Shown here: piece after piece, positions 42,250 through 54,890 of the stretch
How the letters are laid out: each line of letters opens with the position of its first letter
How positions within the stretch are numbered: the stretch's first letter is position 1
Assembly (NCBI RefSeq): GCF_021869535.1
Contig: NW_026262668.1
Span: forward strand, 10,400,348 to 10,464,347
Direction of reading: 5' to 3'
Source: Mytilus californianus
Taxonomy: Eukaryota > Mollusca > Bivalvia > Mytilida > Mytilidae
DNA: 64,000 nucleotides
Program-made: the position numbers and the translations under genes
The notes under the pieces: model-generated
Databases searched by the model: none
What the model was told of the DNA's origin: nothing
Seen by the model: the letters and a program-made list of their open reading frames with translations, nothing else

Positions 42250-44825
42250 AATAATTTAATATTCCATATTAGCTTAATAAAGAAATATAAGGACTAAAAT
42301 ACGAATCGTAAAGTTTACAAATAATCAGATGTTACAAAATAATACGATTCTTCGTTGTCTGCATCTTTAATTGTATTTCCGTTTTAGAATGTCAGTGGAA
42401 TAAGTTTACGGCAAAATGTCATTAGAAGCATGCTGTTTCCTTTAGTTTATCTCCGTCATAGGAATTGAAATGCAAAACATGTTTATTTATGGACAATCTT
42501 ATTAAAGGCCTTTTAAGCATGCATGTAGACTTCTAATTGATTTATTAAGCTGAGACCATATTTTAAAAATCAAATTTTGGTCATTTAGTTAAAATATGTT
42601 AATGGCTTATAGCAAAATAGCAACGTTACTTAAAATAACATCACATAAAAAATAGTTAGGAATTGACATGTAACTGAAGGCACAGTCCCACAACGTTGAG
42701 TCAGTAAAAATATTTATATGAGAAATTTGAAACAATAAAAAAACCATAAACGTCAATGGGTAAAATAGGTTAATGATCAAGCATTTTCTTTGAAGTAAAA
42801 AGCTTTGGTTTGTTATAAAAACCAAATTAACAGATTTTTTTTTCAGAAAACGTGTTTAACGGTTTTTTAAGTAAAAGGTTTTATCTTTAAAACTAATTCT
42901 ATTTCTTTTTTATAAAAAAAAATCCCATCAACATTAAATGCTGATGGTCGACAATGAATTTCCTTTTTACGTCCGGTGATGTAGTATCCCTTGAGAAATT
43001 GTGTCAACTTTAATCAATTTCATCTTGTTATGTGAGCAATCTCTGCTGTGCCTTTTGCTATTCAATTATTTTATAGTGTTAGCCAAAACAAACTGTAGTA
43101 ATGTCCGATGATTGATTGGGGTTTGTTTATAGTCATTGATTTCTATGGAATAGAGATGGTTATTGAAAATAACAGTTTATTACTATAATTGCAATCTAAA
43201 CAGATCATTATTTAATATGACATTAATGCTTGAAAATTGCTGATAGAATCTCGGTTATAGGTCTCATTTGTGGTTTTCAATTTGTTAAAACAAATATTCT
43301 AAACTGATGCAATGCGAATCCAAGAGATCAGGAAGCTACAGTTTATTTTCATAACATTTTTGTATTATTTTGAATGCAATGAATTATTTTGAAGATAAGG
43401 GTAACAAAGTTACAAGTAAGCACCCTTATAGGAGGAATATAGAAGTTTACTCAAATTATAGTATCAAGTAGCAGCTAGAAGATATCAAAACCAACCATTT
43501 TCAAATATATTTGCATACCAGTTAATATTTTCAAAAGCGTACACCAAAATATTGTGATTGTCTAACAACGTCCTCATCAATGGAAATTCGACAAATGACA
43601 TGACGTTAATGTAATTTTGGGTACGAATATTGAAATTACACATAGACCAGTAGATTCAAAAACGGCGAATTACGGTTTAGAAAATTTACGTCCAACAAAC
43701 CAATACCAACAAGACATGCCCCTCTATACGATTTTACTACAAATTCGAATACCTTCTGCATTTGTTATTTATCTGTTTAAGAAACAATTCATTGGGATTG
43801 CATTTATATTGATATGATCCTCTATTATAAATATTTTACCACAAACGAAATATTATTTAAGTATACGTCAATATTGAAAATAATGGTCCTTCAACATGAC
43901 TGTGAACATCGCAATTTAGTTTATGATCCCTATGCCTACGGTGGACCTCAACATCGTTCAAGACCGAGCTGTTAAACACTTTCTGAAAAGGGACCATCGA
44001 AAATAGATTGAAAAGAGTGTCGTCGTATCATTAAATACTCTTTTCCATCCTATTGTTAAAATTGATGTAAACAGGAAAAAATCTCCTGATTCTTGTTTTA
44101 ATAATGTATTAACATTGTGGATATTCGAATATCACTTTTTGAAAATAATTTAGTCATTTATAGGTAATTACTTATACACCCATTTCGAGCGTTAAAATAA
44201 CTTCTGGCACTCGCAAAGTGATAGTATAACTTAATATTTCGACGGAAATTCTTAAGAATGAAATATAAATTATTCTACATTCAGTTCCACGCGATCCGAA
44301 GAGAGTCAAATAGTAAACAATCATCATTAGCACACCTCAGTTTAAGGCCTCATCTGAACATTCGAATGTTTGTCTGTGGATTGGCTACTTAGCTACACAA
44401 AAATAATCCGTCCAATTAAGTTGCATCTCTGCTTCTAGTAAGTGTTCTTAAACTTATCTTTCAGTGATTTTTAATAGTTGCCTTACTACGTTCAAATAAC
44501 TTATTATTTACTTTGTAAAAAAGTATGAGAAAACTATAGAATTATTATCTCTTTTGGAGTATAATTTTTTTTTCGATATTTTAGATAATTTACGCCGGAT
44601 TTTGATGGTTCTTTCAATTTGGTTGACAGTTATATGACGTTTCGGCTCTCTGCACTACACCTCCATACAATCTTATTTAAAAAGTTTTCATACTTAATAA
44701 AATGGTCCTTTATAAAATCTTTTTGCAAATTTATAATTTATAAAACTTTCTTCTGTAAATAAAAAAATAAAGGTGCTATTAACTTATTGCAAGTGTGGTG
44801 CTTTACATTTTCTATTTGACAACAC
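42250..44825. other. Intronic stretch, mostly without recognisable feature
   Basis: AT-rich. The only recognised item is the diverged relative (43495-43610) of the palindrome-bearing repeat at 20880-21010. Confidence 0.35.
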
Positions 44826-44831
44826 TAACAA

Positions 44832-44950
44832 TAAAGATATGTGATATAAATGCCAATGAGACAACTATCAACTAGAGTTCAAATGATGTGGATGTAAGAA
44901 ATTATAGGCCACCTCACGGCCTACAACAATGAGAAAATACCATACCGTAC
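44832..44950 (-). repeat. Dispersed repeat R1, 3' end only
   Basis: Reverse complement of the R1 end: 'TGCCAATGAGACAACTATCA', 'ATTATAGGCCACC-CACGGCC', 'CAACAATGAG'. Confidence 0.75.
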
Positions 44951-44954
44951 ATTA

Positions 44955-45720
44955 CAAATTAATACATTTTGCATTTAAGACGATTGAATAATTAAAAAGA
45001 TTGAACACAAAAAGATTTGCATACCAGTTTATGTACCACGATGTTTGGAGATATTAAGTCTGTAATGAATTAGGGGTTTTGCGTTAAAACTAGCGCTTCT
45101 CAATTCTATCAGCTGTGTGCGAGTACAATTATTGCTTATTCCTTTGCTACATATCAGTGAAGTAGGATCAGATTGAAAAGCTGAGAAAAGGGGGGACTTC
45201 TTAAAGTGACAAGCAAAAAATAACCTATAATCTATATTTCTATCATAATAGTCTAATAGTCTTGGAATAAGTTAATGTCCCCTTTCGTAGCCACTTTATA
45301 TTTGAATAACAAAATAAATTGCCAAAAGTGGGGGCCTATAGTTTTGACCCTCACCTTTTCAAGTGTGTAATGCGGGTATGGTACCCTTTCCAGGCTCCTA
45401 CGCCCCTGCATTTATATATATATTCCTCCACACCAAGAAAAAACATATATACGTACAAACAAACCAAGCCAAACAAAGAAAAATGTTTTCCCTCCTCCCT
45501 CCCCATATTGAAAGTGTCTGGGGGGTGGGTAGGGGGAGTGTTACCCTTGTCCCCGGCCCATACCCCCCAAATAAAAAAAAAAAGAAAGAAAAACATAAAC
45601 AACAAAAATGTGAATAACAGATTTAAGACATTCAAACTGTAAAAATTAAACGACGTATGCAAATAAAATAAGAAAGAGTAATCAGACAAACGTAAATACA
45701 ACATGTATAAATAGTGTAAA
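44955..45720. other. Intronic stretch with low-complexity G-rich and A-rich tracts
   Basis: Around 45520-45600 a G-rich run (GGGGGGTGGGTAGGGGG) is followed by C-rich and then A-rich sequence. Open frames of about 110 codons in both directions are dominated by these tracts and are not credible genes. Confidence 0.45.
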
Positions 45721-45724
45721 ATTC

Positions 45725-46275
45725 AATAAAATAAAGAATAAAACATATGAATACAATGTGGAATAACATGTTATGAAAAAAAATAGATTTAGTCTCGTTT
45801 TAAATATTTCAATCCACTTATTTTGGAAATCAATTTTTGTTTTTATTTAATTTCATGTTCATTACAGTAATGTGATAGTCGTGTAGACCCAAGTATTGAT
45901 CACGTGACACAATATTTTTTTTCATTTTCTATCCCTATAGTTTATTTGACGTTAAGACCGATTTTGTGCTATTACAATTCGACTTTAGCAAATTCCTTAA
46001 ACATGAAGATAAAATGGGAAATCCTCCGTTTTATTTTGAAAGTGGTGTCACAGCACAACATAAGAAAAAACTGCTGTAATCAGTTGCAATTTGCCGTACT
46101 CAATAAATTGGTACGAAGCACAAAAACAACTAACATATAAACAATTGAAGCAAAGCACCGGTATAAGAGTACTCTCAGCTACTGAAAGCTAATTCAAAGC
46201 CAATTACAATTAATAAATACATGTTCTCCCTTACTAAGGTATCAATCAGTACAAATCCAAAGAATTTAGTGTAAA
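45725..46275. other. Intronic stretch without recognisable feature
   Basis: No coding motif or repeat copy recognised. Confidence 0.35.
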
Positions 46276-46279
46276 GACG

Positions 46280-46690
46280 TCATAAACTGTCTTAAATAGA
46301 TGATTTTTTATTAGTTGTTATTGGCTTTTTTTATAGTTTGTTCATATGTTGTACTGTTACACCACTGTCCCAGATTAGGGGAGGGTTGGGCGCCCGCTAA
46401 CATGTTTAACACTCTGTATGTGCCTGTCCCAAGTCAGAAGCCTGTAATTCAGTGGTTGTCGTTTATTGCTGTATATCATATTTGTATTTCGTTCATTGCC
46501 AGGCCGTTAGTTTTTTCGTTTGAATTGTTTTACATTTTATCATTTCGGGGCCTTTTATAAAAGACTATGCTGTTTGGGTTTTGCTCATTGTTGAAGGCCG
46601 TACGGTGACCCATACTTGTTAACTTCTTTGTCATTTGGTCTCTGGTGGAGAGTTGTCTAATTGGCAATTATACCACATCGTCTCATTTCT
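46280..46690 (+). repeat. Dispersed repeat R1 with internal deletion
   Basis: Begins with the R1 motif 'TTATTAGTTGTTATTGGCTT', jumps directly to 'TTTATAGTTTGTTCATATGT', then continues colinearly to the conserved end. Compared with 1985-2200, roughly 170 bp is missing. Confidence 0.8.
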
Positions 46691-47059
46691 ATATTAGAAC
46701 GCATAATATTGCGCAATGCCAAAATATAAGTAAACTGAATCGACAAGATGTAGGATTATGAGTTCTTATAATTGTATAGTCATATATAGCAATATATATT
46801 TAGCTATGTTTTAATTTTTCAAAATCAACACCAATGTTAGTACCGATAATACAGTACTAGTATGTAAAGTTTTCGCCACTGAGTTAAATTGATAACCTTT
46901 AAGAATAACCGTATCCAAGGGGACAATTAGTTTATATGGCTTTGGTATAAATTTACGGGCATTGTAAACTACATCACCATACAAATTAGGATGTGATACC
47001 CCGATTTTGATAAGAACTCTACAGGTACAACCAAACTTTCATTGTATTTATGAGAGAAT

Positions 47060-48260
47060 TTTGTAAAGGAGAGGCAAAAGATGCCAAAGGAATATCCAAA
47101 GTCATAAGTCGAAAATAAACTGACAACGCAAAGGCGAAAAAAGAAAAGGACCAAAAAAAAAACAAACAACAGTTAACAAAACACAACTCAGAAAACTAAA
47201 GACTAAGCAACATAAACACAAATATGAAAATAAGGAGATGTGGTAAAATTGCCAATGAGACAACTATCAACCAAAGTTCAAATGAAGTGGATGAAAGCAA
47301 TTATAGGCAACCGTACGGTCTTCAACAATGAGAAAAACCCATACCGTATAGTCGACTATAAAAGGCCCAACATGAAAAAAACAATTCAATTGAGAAAACT
47401 AAGGAACCCCATCAAAAACCGGGGGGTGATCCGGAAAAAAAACTAGATCCTGCTCCACATGTGGACCCGTCGTGTTGCTCATGAAAGAACAAATCCGGTT
47501 ATAAGTCTAATTCGGTAGGTCACATTAGGGAGAAAGAGGACCGGATTGTGGTTCCGACGATTAGATCATATCCGTCGTCATCTGTGAAACAAGTATATAC
47601 CAACTCGTGATGGCGTCCGTAACATTTTCGAAGGGATGATTTCAACTTCACCACTTGGAACTCTTGGTTTAATAGCTTTGAGCAGCAATCCTCTATCAAG
47701 GAAATCATGATAGGAAATATAAGTCCTGGAATATTGTATCAACTGGGTGATATATACTCCATATGCAGGCGCTGCTGGAATGTTGCTATATATAAATGGA
47801 AAGTTCACAATTGGGAAGCTGATATCATATCTTTTGTCGTAAAGTTTTGTTCTCAACCGATCCTAATTGTCAATTTCTAGATGTAAGTTAAGATGTGAGG
47901 CAGACTTAACTGTATCTGTTGTATCCTTTATTTCAAGTTCGATGAGATAGATGCATTCAACATAGTCACCAAATTGTGAAATATTTAGAGAGAGGACATT
48001 ATATATATATAGCGGATAATGAAGTTGAAGAATAATACTAGCTTCTTATCATTATTCATTTTTTGTTTAAAAGCAGCCTCGTATGAATAAAGGAAAAGTC
48101 GGTAAGAAGAGGAACACAGTTGGTTCCCATGAGAATGCCGATTGTTTGTTGAAAAACACATTAATTTGTGGTAACGAAACCCCTGACTTAATAGTTTACC
48201 AGTTAGACACAGGTTAATTGAAATAAAAAACGCGACTACAGACACGGACATAGCGATCAA
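47060..48260 (-). pseudogene. PLE-1 element relic (RT plus tail) with nested R1
   Basis: On the minus strand, the order from 48260 downward is: the 'GTNQLCSS' and 'LFLYSYEAAFKQ' region, a short 'NFIIRYIYIMSSL' remnant of the catalytic YIDD box, 'LRTKLYDKRYDISFPIVNFP', 'AYGVYITQLIQYSR', 'SLRKCYGRHHELV', then the tail 'CATGTGGAGCAGGATC', ending at about 47067. Frames are broken by several shifts. An R1 fragment (47220-47396) interrupts the tail. Confidence 0.8.
47220..47396 (-). repeat. R1 3' fragment nested in PLE-1 tail
   Basis: 'GGAGATGTGGTAAAATTGCC', 'TTATAGGCAACCGTACGG' and 'AACAATGAGAAAAACCCATA' match R1 in reverse. The flanks 'AAGACTAAGCAACATAAAC' and 'GGAACCCCATCAAAAACC' are adjacent in the uninterrupted tail at 8310-8345. 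No clean target duplication seen. Confidence 0.8.
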
Positions 48261-48269
48261 TGTGATAAT

Positions 48270-49040
48270 TTACACACCGTAAGAAGGGTGAAAGGAATAT
48301 CACCGTCCAAAGAGAGAAAATTAACAATCGGAAACGAAAAATCGTCTCTTTTGTCGTAATTTTTAGTATAGAGTGTCTTGTGTGAAGCTGACAATTATTG
48401 CTGTTTGTATTACATTTATTCAAAGTTAGTTCCTATTGGTAAAGTTCCGCAGTAAAAGTAGAAACTTCTTTATTATTCAAAGTAGAAATATATCATCAAG
48501 GTAACAGTAAGGTTTTTTTTTTAAATTCATCAATTAAATGTAGTTTAGACGGATCTTTACTGAGTTTGGGTATATTCTGTGATTGATAAAGGGGCACAGT
48601 TGGTGCCCATAGGATTAACTACAACCCGGCGATGAACTTTATTGCCGAAACGTACATAGATGTTGTAAAGGAGAAAATTTAAGGCTTTAATCATCTCATC
48701 ACATTTCCAGTAAGTATATCTAGCATACTTCCATTTATCATTACAGAAGAAAGCTTTATATGAGTTGCCGCTAATAAATCCGTAACCAGATTGGTTTCGG
48801 CAAGGTTATAAGTATTCCGTTGGGCGTTAAATCATCAAGAATTCTCAAAATTTACTTGTCCTTGAAATTGGTTATCGTCTTTTGATGTTCGTTGTCTCAG
48901 TTATTGTTATATTGTCCCTATTGTTTGATTTTTAACATATTTTATTAATTATTAACTGTTTATTATGTTTAAGTGTGTAGGCAATTAATCAACATTTATT
49001 CGAGTACCTTGAGACATGTAAATATCCTTTATAAGTCATT
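48270..49040. other. Intronic stretch with possible old RT debris
   Basis: No convincing element. Around 48590-48680 a few words look like upstream PLE sequence, but the similarity is too weak to annotate. Confidence 0.3.
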
Positions 49041-49044
49041 AGAT

Positions 49045-49515
49045 AAAGGCAACAGTAGTATACCGGTGTTCAAAAGTCATAAATCGATTGAGAGAAAACA
49101 AATCCGGGTTACAAACTAAAACCGAGGGAAACACATCAACTATAAGAGGAACACTGAAGTGCAACAAAAACAAACGCCAATATACATAGAAACGAACTAT
49201 TTGATAACAACTGCCATATTCCTGACTTGGTACAGGACGTTTTAAGAAAAAATGGTGGGTTGAACCTGATTTTATGGCTAGCCAAACCTCCCGCCAAACA
49301 GTGACGCACTTACGTAACGAAAATGCAATCTCGAACTTTATACAATTAATTTCACAATACCAATCCAAACAATTTTCATGACAATGATGGTATTGAAAGG
49401 CTATTTTATAATTATTTGGACTACAAACGATAGGACATAACACATTATCCATAACAGAAACATAAAAAATAAATACATGAATGTTGGAAGTACAAAATAC
49501 CGAGACACGTCGTAT
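49045..49515 (-). mobile_element. PLE-2 3' tail, isolated
   Basis: The reverse complement matches 36840-37720: 'ACGTGTCTCGGTATTT', 'TTATGTCCTATCGTTTGTAG', 'GAGGTTTGGCTAGCCATAAA', 'CCACCATTTTTTCTTAAAA', 'TGTACCAAGTCAGGAATATG' and 'GTTTCCCTCGGTTTTAGTTT'. It is a 5'-truncated insertion. The 185-codon open frame on this strand lies in non-coding tail sequence. Confidence 0.85.
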
Positions 49516-49547
49516 AGCAAGAAATATATATATAAGGTTTGTAAGAA

Positions 49548-49960
49548 GATATAAGAAGATGTGGTATGAGTGCCAATGAGACAACTCTCCATCCAAGTCA
49601 CAATTTTTAAAAGTAAACCATTATAGGTCAAAGTACGGCGTTCAACACAGAGCCTTGTCTCACACCAAACAGCAAGCTATAAAGGGCCCCAAAAATGACT
49701 CGTGTAAAACCATTCAAACAGGAAAACCAACGGTCTAATCTATATAAGAAACGAGAAACGAGAAACACTTATGAACCACATCAACAAACGACAACCACTG
49801 AACATCAGAATCCTGACTTAGGACAGGTGCAAACAAATGCAGCGGGTTTAAACGTTTTAATAGGCGCCAGACTTCACCCTACCTGAAACAATATTGTAAC
49901 ATCACAACATAGAAAGACACACTATAAAATATCAATTGAAATAGCTAAACTCAATCAAAA
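49548..49960 (-). repeat. Dispersed repeat R8
   Basis: Related to R1 at its end ('AAGATGTGGTATGAGTGCC', 'CAATGAGACAACTCTCC') but different internally ('AGCAAGCTATAAAGGGCCCC', 'ACCAACGGTCTAATCTATAT', 'CTGACTTAGGACAGGTGC'). A stub of the same family is at 39972-40045. Confidence 0.75.
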
Positions 49961-50034
49961 GACATATTAACAAAAACAAGAGTAAACATACAGAGAAACT
50001 AAGTGTACTTAGTGGAATTATTAAAATAATGTTG

Positions 50035-50125
50035 GAAAACAAGGAAAGAAATGAAACACTTAATAAAAAGAAAAAAGAAAATTAAATTAAGAAAGAAAAA
50101 AAAAAGAAAACAAAAATTGTTTTTA
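50035..50125. repeat. Purine-rich (A/G) low-complexity tract
   Basis: About 90 bp almost entirely A and G on the + strand, with AAAAGAAAAAAGAAAA-type text. Confidence 0.7.
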
Positions 50126-50129
50126 AAAC

Positions 50130-51180
50130 AAAACGCTTTGTGTCGCTGATATATTTCTGTACAGATTAGAAAAAAGCAATATTTATATCATACGAAAATC
50201 TGTTTCCAAAAAGTGATAAGTCAATATTCATGTCAACATTATCATCAACATTAGAGTAAATGGAATTAAGTCAGATCTGTCTTACATCATTGTATGCTGG
50301 TTATCCTCAACAGGGTGATTACAGTTTGAAAAAAATAGTGTTTTCTGATAAAAATTGATCAAGCAAATAAGATTTTAGGTTGCTAGCATTATTTGTCAGT
50401 TGAAAATGACTGATAGTATATTATATATTATATTGTCCCTAGTGTGGACAGTGTATTACTTGCACAACGTATTTTTTTTTCATTCACTGTCCGCATTTAT
50501 TTCCTGATGTTTAATGCATAATTAGCAAGACGGGGATGTTATTACGTTGTAAACAAATTTGGTTCGTGAATTTTAAGGTAGAGAAGTGATTTTCTCCAGT
50601 TGAAAAAGGTAAAAAATGAGTACGCCCGAAGCTGTCAAACTGAATTCAAGACCCCTTAACAAAAACTTTCCATAATTTGTTTAAGCTGATAAATTTTTCT
50701 ATATTACTGATATGATTTGTCACAAAAGTAATTCACTACACTGAAAAAATCTCATTGAGAAAAGTTTGCTTTTAATATTCATATATTGTTCTAAAGATAC
50801 GCACTACGAAATAACTGTATTCTCGGGGCCTACTGCCGAAATTTATCCTAGGGAATTACTTTAAATACATATTACATGAACAGAAATAACTGTCGTTTCC
50901 TAGATTAAGTTATTTCAGCTGCACAGCGGAAACTCCGTACAAAAATTTACCACAAAAGGGCCGATTTTTTCGCTTCTTAATGTTAACCTTGCTTTTTTGG
51001 ATGGTGCGGTTTCATTGGTCCAATCTTATAGTGTTTATATATTCACTGGGTCACTATGCTCGTATCTGAAGTGACGTGATACGTTTCAATTAACGTGATC
51101 TATGTATCGCTTGTAAATGATTAAGTTAGGGATTTCGTATAGCCATTACTTTTACCAAATCATTTCATAGATGATAAGAT
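50130..51180. other. Intronic stretch without recognisable feature
   Basis: No coding motif or repeat copy recognised. Confidence 0.35.
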
Positions 51181-51259
51181 TTGATTACTAAGTTTGCCTG
51201 TACTTGTACACAATATTTTACAAACGGTATATCCGATCCTCATTTTATACGATCCATGT

Positions 51260-52065
51260 AGACTTTTTTACAAATTTGAATACAGTTTTTCTAAAAGGTT
51301 ATCAATTTAACACTGTGATAAGATCTTTGAGTATTGTTCTATCGGTAATAACATTGGTTTTGTTATAATAATTTAAAACAATACTAAATTTGTATTCATA
51401 TGTATTTATGAACACTTACGGTCCTACATATTATCGATGATTATATTTTGGCATTGCACAGGATCATGCTTTTCCCTGACTGCCGAACAAAGACTTTACA
51501 CTAATCCATTGGATTGTATTGATTGACAATTTAGTCTTGAAAGCATCATTTGTAATTGGCTTTGAACAAGCTTTCAGTAACTGCAAGTACTCTCCGATTT
51601 GCACTTTGCGTCCGAAGTCATTAAGTTTTATGTTTTTTTGCATTGTGCGTCGATCTGTTGAATGAAGCCGTTTCAACTGCTTTTTACTTTTTGCTCTTAT
51701 TATGTGATGTAACACCACTGTCCCAGGTTAGGGGATGGTTAAGCGCTTGCAAATTGTTTAACCTCGCTACATTCTGTATGTGCCTGTCCCAAGCCAGAAG
51801 CCTGTAATTCAGCGCTTGTCGTTAGTCGCTGTCTATCATATCTGTTTTTTGTTTAAATAAGACCGTTGATTTGTTTGTTTGAATTGTTTAACGGTACATT
51901 CTTTCACGTCGATGACTTTTATAGTTTACTATACTGTATAGGTTTTGCTCACAGTTAAAGGCCATACGACGACCTACAGTTGTTAGTTTCTACGTCATTT
52001 AGGCTCTGGTGAAAAAAAATTTCACCAAGTTATCTCGTGGTAAATAATACCACATCTCCTTATAT
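51260..52065 (+). repeat. Dispersed repeat R1, long copy
   Basis: Colinear with 1740-2570: 'TTTTGGCATTGCACA', 'ATTGGCTTTGAACAAGC', 'AACTGCAAGTACTCTC', 'TAACACCACTGTCCCAGGTT', 'TATGTGCCTGTCCCAAG' and 'ACCACATCTCCTTAT'. Its 3' half belongs to segmental duplication SD2. Confidence 0.8.
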
Positions 52066-54048
52066 TCATATGTATAACAGACATCAAAGAACACGAACAC
52101 ACTTAAAAAAACAAACAAAACAAAATTTAAAAAAAGTCATGTGAAAAAGTTTTATGTTCGTAGTCATATGAATCAGTGACGGCCATCAATTAAATTTTTT
52201 TTGAGTAAAAACAAGTAAAGACTTTTAAATGATTTAGAATAAATAAATGAATACATGAACCATGTTTTGTTACTGTCTCATTGATGCTTACCCAACATTT
52301 CCTCTTATTCATATACGAATTGTTGAAACTGATTCTAAAAGAGAATGACTGTAGCGATAATATTAAAGCTTTAGAAAGCAAACGCATCACATGTTTGGTC
52401 TTAATCGGGTCTCGACCTTTCTATGATGTATAGTGCAATTGACAGTAATTAATGGTTGATCTAAACTTTGAAAGGCGAAAAATCGACCGAAGCTAGGTCT
52501 GAAAATCTAAAACCTCATTACATGTAATAAATGAAAAATTCGCTGTTTTGAATTATCTTCACTATACGCATGAAGATGTGACAAACGCTTGTTAAATACT
52601 AAAAATTAAACACAAATTACATCTTTTTTCATTGACTGGAAACATTTTATTTTAACAAACCAAAGCACAAGAGTATGTGATGCGGACAATTATGAAGAAG
52701 TTATGTCTGGTTTAAATTTCCGTACATGCATAAGAATAAAACTTAATCCAATATGAAGCAAACGTTATGCAATAAATTTCATGGAAAAGGTGAATCACTG
52801 TTGTTTAAGACAAAGTTTTATTTTTGTTTTGCTATTAGAAAAGGATTATTTTAAATGATTGTTTTAATGTTTTTGATTGACATGCTTTTAATCTGTTAGC
52901 TAGCATATTGAAGTCACGGAATAATTACAAGCATAACAATTCGATGCTGTCTAGAAAAATTTTGAATATTGATTGAGAAAAGGGAAAACAGTAAATGAAT
53001 GAGCAGGCAGACAAGAGTAGAATAAAAATAAAGATGGCTGCTCTGCAAATTGGAAAAGTGCACTGCTAGATAAAGAACAAATTCAAAGAAAAATCAGTGC
53101 AAAAGATTTTTTTCATTTAAGGGGTTGTAATGGTATGGTGCTTCCAATCCGAATCTTCTTTCCCAACAAACATAATCCACAACTAAAGAAATTACTTTTA
53201 AGGTGATTTGTATCACTTCCAAACAAAATAAAACCCCGATGTATTCACTTTATTGATGGAAATAGTCAATTAAGATAACATCTTTTTCGTAGTTATAAGT
53301 TGCTTGACGAGTCCCTGAACTCTGAAAGCAATATTATGGACATTGATATTTTTTTACTCTGAGAACACAGATACTAACGAAATGTGTGAATACAATCTTA
53401 TTAAATGGATACAAAGAGAGAAAAGTATATGCTCTGATTTCAAATTCTTTAAGCTATCTTGTGTAGTGATGTTATAAAACAAGAATAAAAACTTGAATTA
53501 AATATTTGAAACATTGATAATTAAATGTGCCAATATGATGGAAGACATCAAAAGACATAAAAAATTATACATTGACTGTAAAATTACTAGTTTCACGAAA
53601 ATATGGCTGAAATGGAGTTTACATGTCAAGTTGAATGTGCCTTAATGTACCTTATGTTGTTACACTGGTCGATATTAAGAGGAAGGTTGAAATCTCTTAA
53701 ACCTATTTTTACACCACAACACGTTTATATGTCTGTTCAAAGCTAGGAACAGTGTTATTTGTAATCTTTCATTGTATACAAATGTAGTTTTTTGTTCATT
53801 TGAAAATATTTACCATATCTTTCTATATTTACGATGAAAGGTCGTACTTGCTACCAACAAAATAATTACTGAGTTGATAAAGAGTCATAAATCTACCCTA
53901 CGTTTATGGACCATATGTGTAAGAATTATCGATTAAGAACAGTATACTTTGTAATAAGACAATCACTTATTTGAAAGGAGACATAAACATATCAATACCA
54001 ATATTGCTACCAAGAGTATGATTAATAATTGATAACAACAGTACCAAT

Positions 54049-54050
<2 letters not shown>

Positions 54051-54079
<29 letters not shown>
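54051..54079. repeat. (AG)n microsatellite in SD2 copy A
   Basis: Uninterrupted AG dinucleotide run of about 29 bp. It corresponds to the 47-bp run at 62508-62554 in copy B. Confidence 0.95.
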
Positions 54080-54082
<3 letters not shown>

Positions 54083-54143
54083 TCAATACAATTTTGAGGT
54101 GTGTAGTGCTTGTTGTTAACCAGTAGAACCTTTGAAATAATTA

Positions 54144-54289
54144 CAGTCAAACCGGTATATAACGGTCATTGTTGGGACTACATAAGGTCGACATAATGCA
54201 TAGGTATAACTACAGCGGGTAAATAAGAAGGTGATCTACCAAGAAAGGTTTTTTGCTAATAAGAGGTGATTTTTTAGCAGGTTTGACTG
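54144..54289. mobile_element. 146-bp MITE, TA target duplication (Tc1/mariner or pogo-like)
   Basis: Ends are perfect 10-bp inverted repeats, CAGTCAAACC and GGTTTGACTG, flanked by TA on both sides (54142-54143 and 54290-54291). The duplicated locus at 62611-62635 has an empty site with a single TA. TA duplication and CAGT termini fit the Tc1/mariner/pogo superfamily; the subgroup is inference. No coding capacity. Confidence 0.9.
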
Positions 54290-54589
54290 TACTTTAATGG
54301 TATTAACTCTGTTGTCTGATGTTTATTTAGATTTTAAAAGTTGACCAGAAGGGAGGTAAATATTATTATGCAATATTACGGTTATATAAAATGTTGACTT
54401 TCCATACCATTACACCATCGTTTCATTAAAATTGCATTTTCTATGCCATAAATCTGTTTCATAAATAATTGATTAAAGATGGAGGATACTATAATATAAG
54501 TGGTCTAAATGAAAATATCAAAACCGACAGATATTAATGCTTTCAGAAAAAAATATCAATATAATTATGTTGATTACTGAGTGAGAAAG

Positions 54590-54890
54590 ATTAGGAGATC
54601 TTTAATAAGTTTGTATTATTTTGAAAGAGTGCTGAAACTGGTTGCATAATCACCTCATTCTTCAAATTATTATGAATTGTAAATTGCATGTTATAACATC
54701 CATCACAGCATTTTGATTTTACATTTTCTGACATGCTTTGATTGCACATCAATTTAGGAAATACTCTCACGCACAAAATGCAATTTTGTATTTGACTTAA
54801 TATTATTTTCTCCTTAATACAAATTATGTTCCGATGAATGGTTTGCAATGCTTCTTAAACGAATGAACACATTATAATAGATTACAAACG
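54590..54890 (-). other. Conserved island with minus-strand open frame, SD2 copy A
   Basis: This block is visibly better conserved with its partner at 62920-63225 than the flanking SD2 sequence. Both copies keep a minus-strand frame of about 80 residues with shared 'NIICIKEKI', 'QNCILCVRVFPKL', 'CNQSMSENV', 'SKCCDG' and 'LKNEVIMQPVSALFQN'. No known domain recognised. It could be an exon, a regulatory block or chance. Confidence 0.35.

Noticed and set aside
45518-45540. G-quadruplex candidate
   Set aside because: Only three separated runs of three or more G are clear; four-run topology would require splitting one run without a loop.
45319-45704. Overlapping open frames of 84-117 codons on both strands
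   Set aside because: Composition is dominated by G-rich and A-rich low-complexity tracts; no domain and no support from context.
49039-49596. 185-codon minus-strand open frame as a gene
   Set aside because: It overlaps the PLE-2 tail and the R8 repeat, and the corresponding tail at 36.8-37.7 kb is not open in the same way.
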